From assembly GCF_027912415.1 (NCBI RefSeq), contig NZ_CP115175.1, forward strand, positions 1,426,001-1,490,000: a stretch of 64,000 nucleotides of DNA, written 5' to 3'. Position 1 is the stretch's first letter, and each line of letters begins with the position of its first letter. Below the pieces are notes generated by a model. That model ran no database searches. It had not been told where the DNA came from and saw only the letters and a list, made by a program, of their open reading frames with translations. The translations under genes and the position numbers were made by a program. This stretch comes from Homoserinibacter sp. YIM 151385. Its GTDB lineage: Bacteria > Actinomycetota > Actinomycetes > Actinomycetales > Microbacteriaceae. Positions 58,776-64,000 of this stretch are shown here, one piece after another.

Positions 58776-58837
58776 AGACATGTCTGCCGTGCGGTGGACG
58801 GCCGCGGCGCACCGTCCCTCGCGCCGCAGACGTGTCT
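58776..58837. repeat. Palindromic repeat element, copy 2
   Basis: AGACATGTCTGC at 58776-58787 and GCGCCGCAGACGTGTCT ending at 58837 form the outer arms; GGACGG (58796-58801) and CCGTCC (58812-58817) form the inner arms. Copy 1 at 13979-14040 has the same sequence in all four parts. It lies between the end of the DeoR gene and the start of the epimerase pair. A stretch of GGGAGTC-type short repeats follows at 58840-58866. Confidence 0.75.
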
Positions 58838-58878
58838 CTCGGGAGTCGGGAGTCGGGAGTCGGGAGGCGGGCGCCGGG

Positions 58879-59685
58879 TCAGGCGGCGAGGATGCGAGTG
58901 CCGGCGGCGGCGGCCGCGGCGAGCACGGCCTCGTGGTGCTCGCCCGGCGGGCCCGCCGTCACGAGGGTCGCGAAGTCGGCGAGCTCGCCGATGCGGCCGA
59001 GATGCGTCGCGCCGAACTTCGAGGCGTCCGCGACGAGCACGCCAGCCCCCGCCGAGGCGAGCATGGCCCGCTTCACCTCCGCCTCGGGCAGGTTCACGTT
59101 CGTGACGCGACCGCGCGCATCCACCCCGTTGCCGCCGATGATCGCGAGGTCGACGTGCAGCCCCTCGAGCACCGTCAGCGCGACCGGGCTCACGAGCGAG
59201 TGCTGGAGCGGCCGCAGCGTGCCGCCGGTCACGACGACCGTCAGCCGCGGGATCGCCGGCTCGAGCGCGAGCGCCGTCGACAGGCCGTTCGTGACCACCG
59301 TCACCTCCGAGAGCTCGCCGCGCTGCGCCCGGTCGACGAGCGCGTGTGCCACGGCGAGCGGGGTGGAGCCGACGTCGAGCAGGATGCTGCTCCCGGATTC
59401 GACGAGCCCCGCGGCCCGGCGCCCGATCGCGCGCTTGAGGGCGGCATCCCGCTCCGCCGAGCGCTCGACGCTCGACTCGCGCTCGCCCGGTGAGAGCGGC
59501 ATGGCGCCGCCGTGCACCCGGCGGACGCGCCCCTCGCCCTCGAGCGCGGCGAGGTCGGCGCGCACCGTCACCGCACTCACCGCGAGCTCGAGCGCGGCGT
59601 CGGCGACGCGGAGGAAGCCGAGCTCGGCGACGAGGCGCGCGAGGCGTTCGCGTCGGAGCTCGGCGGGCATCGGCTCGACCGGCAT
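58879..59685 (-). CDS. DeoR/GlpR-family transcriptional regulator
   Basis: This encodes 268 residues from ATG 59685 (GGGGAG 5 nt upstream; GTG 59691 is possible). The N-terminal winged HTH is RRERLARLVAELGFLRVADA with VSAVTVRADLAALEGEGRVR; the C-terminal sugar-phosphate sensor has GSSILLDVGSTPLAVAHALV and LAIIGGNGVDARGRVTNVNL. It is divergent from galT-galK and probably controls them. Confidence 0.92.
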   Translation of the reverse strand: MPVEPMPAELRRERLARLVAELGFLRVADAALELAVSAVTVRADLAALEGEGRVRRVHGGAMPLSPGERESSVERSAERDAALKRAIGRRAAGLVESGSSILLDVGSTPLAVAHALVDRAQRGELSEVTVVTNGLSTALALEPAIPRLTVVVTGGTLRPLQHSLVSPVALTVLEGLHVDLAIIGGNGVDARGRVTNVNLPEAEVKRAMLASAGAGVLVADASKFGATHLGRIGELADFATLVTAGPPGEHHEAVLAAAAAAGTRILAA

Positions 59686-59717
59686 CGGCACTCCCCTCGG
59701 GTCCTAGGGTCTCCGGC

Positions 59718-59762
59718 GCTTTCGCACTTCTTCGCAAACGAAAGCAACGGTTTCGTTATCGT
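59718..59762. promoter_or_regulatory. galT promoter and DeoR operator candidates
   Basis: GCTTTCG (59718-59724) and CGAAAGC (59738-59744) form a perfect 7-bp inverted repeat with a 13-bp spacer; ACGAAA (59737-59742) and TTTCGT (59751-59756) form another. TATCGT at 59757-59762 is the -10, 7 nt before the galT ATG (leaderless). The operators overlap the -35 region, which fits repression by the DeoR protein encoded next door. Confidence 0.65.
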
Positions 59763-59769
59763 AACAGCC

Positions 59770-60920
59770 ATGACGACCGGAATCGCGGTGCGGGCGACGA
59801 CCCTCGCCGACGGGCGCGAGCTGCTCTACTTCGACGACGCCGACACGACCCTCGGCCCCGAGCGCGCCGTCGACGCGCGCACCCTCGACGCCCGGCCCGC
59901 CACGGCGACCATGCGCCAGGACGTCCTCACCGGGGACTGGGTCTCCATCGCGGCGGCCCGCCAGCACCGCGTCAACCTGCCGCCCGCCGAGCTCGACCCG
60001 CTCGCCCCGCAGACGCCCGCGAACCCGAGCGAGGTGCCGAGCCGCTACGACGTCGCCGTCTTCGAGAACCGCTCGCCGAGCTTCGGTCCGGCGCTCGCGG
60101 GCGACGGCGCGCGCGGCGACGCCCCCCTCGCCGACGACGCCCCCCGCGGCCTCGACGACCTCGCCGAGTTCGGCTTCGGCCGCCGCCGCACCTCCGTCGG
60201 CCGCTGCGAGGTCGTGTGCTTCAGCCCCGATCACGCCGGGTCCTTCGGCACCCAGACCACGAGCCGCGCCCGCACCGTCATCGAGGCGTGGGCCCACCGC
60301 ACCGAGGCGCTCTCGGCGCTCCCCGGCATCCAGCAGGTCTTCCCCTTCGAGAACCGCGGCGAGGCCATCGGCGTCACCCTCCACCACCCGCACGGCCAGA
60401 TCTACGCCTACCCGTACATCACGCCGCGCACGCAGCGGCTGCTCGAGCGGATCGAGGCCTCCGGGCTCGGCGCCGCCTTCTTCGACCGGCTCCTCGAGCA
60501 CGAGCTCTCGGACGAGCGCGTCGTGCTGCGCGGCGCGCACTTCACCGCCTACGTGCCGTACGCGGCGCGCTGGCCGCTCGAGGTCCACCTCCTCCCTCAC
60601 CGCCACGTGCCGGACGTCGCCGCACTCGACGACGCCGAGCGCGACGAGCTCGCCCCGCTCTACCTCCGCGTCCTGCGCGGTCTCGACGCGCTCTACGACA
60701 CCCCCACCCCGTACATCGCGGCCTGGCACCAGGCGCCCGTGCACGCGGCGCGGGATCGGGTCCGGCTGAGCCTCCAGCTCACGAGCCCCCGTCGGGGAGC
60801 GGACCGCCTCAAGTACCTGGCAGGATCGGAGGCGGCCATGGGCGCCTGGATCGGCGACGTCCCGCCGGAGCAGCAGGCGGCATCCATCCGGGAGGCCATC
60901 GAGCGCGTGGGAGAGATCCG

Positions 60921-60924
<4 letters not shown>
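59770..60924 (+). CDS. galT: Galactose-1-phosphate uridylyltransferase
   Basis: This encodes 384 residues. TLHHPHGQIYAYPYI carries the catalytic HPHGQ block, RQDVLTGDWVSIAAARQHRV is the N-terminal signature, and WPLEVHLLPHRHVPDVAALD and WHQAPVH are later conserved His blocks. It converts galactose-1-P and UDP-glucose to UDP-galactose and glucose-1-P (Leloir pathway). ATG 59770 follows from the leaderless promoter. The stop overlaps the galK GTG. Confidence 0.95.
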
Positions 60925-62081
<1,157 letters not shown>

Positions 62082-62087
62082 CTCGAC

Positions 62088-62112
62088 ATTCAGAACGTGT
62101 TCTGAATAGACT
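62088..62112 (+). promoter_or_regulatory. Palindromic operator overlapping the promoter of the toxin-antitoxin pair
   Basis: ATTCAGAAC (62088-62096), GT, GTTCTGAAT (62099-62107) is a perfect 9-bp inverted repeat. TAGACT at 62107-62112 is the -10, sharing one base with the palindrome and lying 6 nt before the ATG. A repressor on the palindrome would block this leaderless promoter, as expected for an autoregulated antitoxin. Confidence 0.7.
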
Positions 62113-62118
62113 GGGGTC

Positions 62119-62574
62119 ATGGATACCCTGGCGCATACGACCGTGCAGTCCTCCGAGCTCTCACGTGAGCCGAGGGTGGTATTCGCGGCCGCCGAGCGCG
62201 GACCGGTCGACGTGACCCGGCGCGACGGCTCCACGCTCGTCCTTCGCACGAAAGAGCAGGACGATCTGCGGACTCGCGTGTTCGAGCTCGCGGCCCAGCT
62301 GATCGCGGTGTCATTGGACGAACGCGAATCGCTCGTCGACCGGCTCGCGGTTCCGTTCCCGTGGATCAAGCTGCTCAGCGAAGGCGACCAGGCCACGTGC
62401 GCCGCGGAGATCATCGCGACGGCGCGAGGCGCGTTCGCCATCGATCGCCCCGAGCGGATCGTCACCGAGATCGCCGCCTGGCGGAGCACTGCTGAAGCGG
62501 TCGCTGCCGGATGGGGCACCGACTCGGTCGAATGGGTCGACGATGACATCGAGATCGGGCGCCCGAGCGCGTGA
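62119..62574 (+). CDS. Probable antitoxin of a RelE-like system
   Basis: This encodes 151 residues. SSELSREPRVVFAAAERGPV followed by VTRRDGSTLVLRT looks like a Phd/YefM-type DNA-binding start (about 10-50); the remaining 100 residues are an unusual long acidic helical extension. The gene overlaps the toxin gene by 4 nt (GTGA) and has a palindromic operator directly upstream. The family assignment is from pattern and context. Confidence 0.65.
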   Translation: MDTLAHTTVQSSELSREPRVVFAAAERGPVDVTRRDGSTLVLRTKEQDDLRTRVFELAAQLIAVSLDERESLVDRLAVPFPWIKLLSEGDQATCAAEIIATARGAFAIDRPERIVTEIAAWRSTAEAVAAGWGTDSVEWVDDDIEIGRPSA

Positions 62575-62906
62575 GTCGCGGGTCCGAGGTCCGACGGCCG
62601 ACGAAGAAGAGCGAGTACCGAATCGTCTTCGCGAGTCGCGATGCGGAACGCGGCTGGAACGATCTCCTGGCCGTTCAGCGAAACGCCATCGTCGATGCCT
62701 GGGACAGCCTGACGAGGGAGCCCCTCCGCGAGGACGAGAGGTGCCATTCGCTGCGAGGCGAGCTCGACACTGTGGTGCGCGCCGGCGTTGCGCATCGACA
62801 GCGGCAGTTCGAGCTCGTCAACGGCGCGCGGATCTGGTTCTACGTCGAAGCCAAGACCGTCCACCTCATCCGGGTGCACACCCGCCACCCGAATGAGACC
62901 AAGTAG
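62571..62906 (+). CDS. RelE-like toxin candidate
   Basis: This encodes 111 residues from GTG 62571. SEYRIVFASRDAERGWNDLL, LREDERCHSLRGELDTVVRA and ARIWFYVEAKTVHLIRVHTR follow the RelE/ParE strand-helix order, with basic residues (Arg, His) near the C-terminus that could be catalytic. RelE toxins cleave mRNA on the ribosome. It is coupled to the antitoxin and ends the pair. Confidence 0.65.
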   Translation: MSRGSEVRRPTKKSEYRIVFASRDAERGWNDLLAVQRNAIVDAWDSLTREPLREDERCHSLRGELDTVVRAGVAHRQRQFELVNGARIWFYVEAKTVHLIRVHTRHPNETK

Positions 62907-62975
62907 GGCCGACCGCCCGCCTCCGCGACGGGGGACGAATACGCGCTCGATCCTGACCTGTGGCGCGGCCGCGAC

Positions 62976-63851
62976 CTACACGCGGCTCGCGCGGTCGACG
63001 ACGTTCTTCACGAGCAGGGCCCGCGTCATCGGCCCGACCCCGCCAGGGTTCGGCGAGAGCCAGCCCGCGACGGAGGCGACATCCGGGTGGATGTCGCCGG
63101 CGAGCTTCGCGCGGCCGGACTCGGTGGTCCCGACGCGGGTGACGCCGACATCCAGCACGACCGCGCCGGGCTTCACCCAGTCCGCCTGCACGAGGTGCGG
63201 CACGCCGACCGCCGCGACCACGATGTCGGCCCGGCGCACCTCGGCGGCCAGGTCGCGCGTGCGCGAGTGGGTCAGCGTCACGGTCGCGTCGACGCCCTTG
63301 CGGGTGAGCAGGAGCCCGAGCGGCCGCCCGACCGTCAGCCCGCGGCCGATGACCACGACGTGCTTCCCGGCGATCTCGATGCCGTTGCGCTCGATGAGCT
63401 CGACGACGCCCGCCGGCGTGCAGGGCAGCGGCGAGTCGAGCTCGCCCTCGACGCCGAGCACGAGCCGCCCGAGGTTCGTCGGGTGGAGGCCGTCGGCGTC
63501 CTTGTCGGGGTCGATGCGCTCGAGCGCCGCGTTCTCGTCCATGCCCGTCGGCAGCGGCAGCTGCACGATGTAGCCGGTGACGGCGGGGTCGGCGTTGAGC
63601 GCGTCGATCGCGGCGTGCACCTCGGCCTCCGTCGCGTCGGCGGGGAGCTCGACGCCGATCGACTCGACGCCCACCTCCGCGCAGTCGCGGTGCTTGCCGG
63701 TGACGTAGCTGCGGGATGCCGGGTCGTCGCCGACGAGGAGGGTGCCGAGACCGGGGACGACGCCGCGCGCGCGCAGCTCCGCCACCCGGACCCGCAGCTC
63801 CTCCTTGATGGCGGCCGCGGCCGCGACGCCGTCGAGGCGCTGTGCGCTCAC
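62976..63851 (-). CDS. folD: Methylenetetrahydrofolate dehydrogenase/cyclohydrolase
   Basis: This encodes 291 residues from GTG 63851. [20 protein letters not shown] contains the catalytic Lys and Tyr region, [20 protein letters not shown] and [20 protein letters not shown] are FolD signatures, and [18 protein letters not shown] is the NADP motif (GRGLTVG in place of the usual GRSxxVG). It interconverts methylene- and formyl-tetrahydrofolate. It follows glyA by 5 nt, a common one-carbon operon. Confidence 0.97.
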   Translation of the reverse strand: MSAQRLDGVAAAAAIKEELRVRVAELRARGVVPGLGTLLVGDDPASRSYVTGKHRDCAEVGVESIGVELPADATEAEVHAAIDALNADPAVTGYIVQLPLPTGMDENAALERIDPDKDADGLHPTNLGRLVLGVEGELDSPLPCTPAGVVELIERNGIEIAGKHVVVIGRGLTVGRPLGLLLTRKGVDATVTLTHSRTRDLAAEVRRADIVVAAVGVPHLVQADWVKPGAVVLDVGVTRVGTTESGRAKLAGDIHPDVASVAGWLSPNPGGVGPMTRALLVKNVVDRASRV

Positions 63852-63856
63852 GCGGC

Positions 63857-64000
63857 TCAGCTCCAGGAGCCGGGCGAGCTGAGGCCCGGGTAGAGCGGGA
63901 AGGCCTGGGCGAGCGCCTCGACCCGGCGGCGCAGCGCCGCCACGTCGGGAGTCGTCGTCGACAGGGTCTCCGCGATGATCGCCGCGACCTCGCCGAACTC
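63857..64000 (-). CDS. glyA: Serine hydroxymethyltransferase, C-terminal end (partial)
   Basis: Only the last 47 codons are in the window; the gene continues beyond 64000. [20 protein letters not shown] and [12 protein letters not shown] are the conserved C-terminal helix and end of GlyA. The enzyme makes glycine and methylene-tetrahydrofolate from serine and feeds FolD, which follows directly. Confidence 0.85.
   Translation of the reverse strand, partial: EFGEVAAIIAETLSTTTPDVAALRRRVEALAQAFPLYPGLSSPGSWS

Noticed and set aside
58840-58866. GGGAGTC short repeats as a regulatory array
   Set aside because: Only three or four imperfect copies next to the palindromic element; more likely slippage than a binding array.

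Overview
The window is about 64 kb of a very GC-rich chromosome, most likely from a Microbacteriaceae-type actinobacterium (Actinomycetota). Support: almost exclusive G/C third positions, many GTG and TTG starts, several TANNNT boxes 6-7 nt before a start codon (leaderless transcription), a GlnR-type orphan regulator, a mycobacterial-style MutT1 (NUDIX plus histidine phosphatase), SigK/RskA, and the hexamer GGATGC everywhere. Species cannot be named from the sequence alone.

Layout. 1-4529: end of a probable methyltransferase gene, a DNA/RNA non-specific endonuclease, then a leftward run with a FUSC-type membrane protein, a YgfZ-like folate-binding protein, a nitrobindin-like protein and two small membrane proteins. 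4614-12730: phosphate block (GlnR-like regulator, ppk, mutT1-like, pstSCAB), with Streptomyces-style PHO boxes before ppk and pstS. 12749-20254: aminotransferase, rskA-sigK, a few single genes, then a DipZ-like CcdA/thioredoxin fusion divergent from a fasciclin lipoprotein. SigK, RskA, DipZ and the fasciclin protein form the regulon known for MPT70/MPT83 in Mycobacterium tuberculosis.

20450-35955: a genomic island in tRNA-Lys(TTT), bounded by a 46-bp direct repeat of the tRNA 3' part and flanked inside by 11-bp-spaced TGCCCAC repeats at both ends. Its only tyrosine integrase (28356-29515) is frameshifted. A second, inner element (about 20701-28352) appears to have inserted between the tRNA and that integrase. 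It has its own 13-bp core, its own paired TGTGGCCA arm repeats and a tRNA-Met 3' fragment, but no visible recombinase. The inner element carries a DUF6932-like nucleotidyltransferase, an unknown partner, an ApeA/HEPN-like protein, a zinc-ribbon protein, a PIN-like protein and two unknown genes. The outer element carries a DUF4041/T5orf172 (GIY-YIG) protein coupled to a coiled-coil protein resembling the non-catalytic half of actinobacterial Mrr-type restriction proteins, a small membrane protein, an AbiE-like HTH/nucleotidyltransferase pair and two unknowns. The island looks like a stacked defence island.

36431-51081: a catabolic cluster. A Dpp/Opp-type importer, two paralogous amidohydrolases bracketing a G3E metal-chaperone GTPase and a class-III aminotransferase, a MocR/PdxR regulator read convergently, a TauE/SafE exporter and an SDR dehydrogenase suggest import and breakdown of an amide of an amino compound. 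51134-64000: small accessory enzymes, a TetR-controlled oxidoreductase, a VIT1/CCC1 transporter with a ferritin-like domain, a sugar block (two aldose epimerases, DeoR regulator, galT-galK), a toxin-antitoxin pair with a palindromic operator, folD, and the 3' end of glyA.
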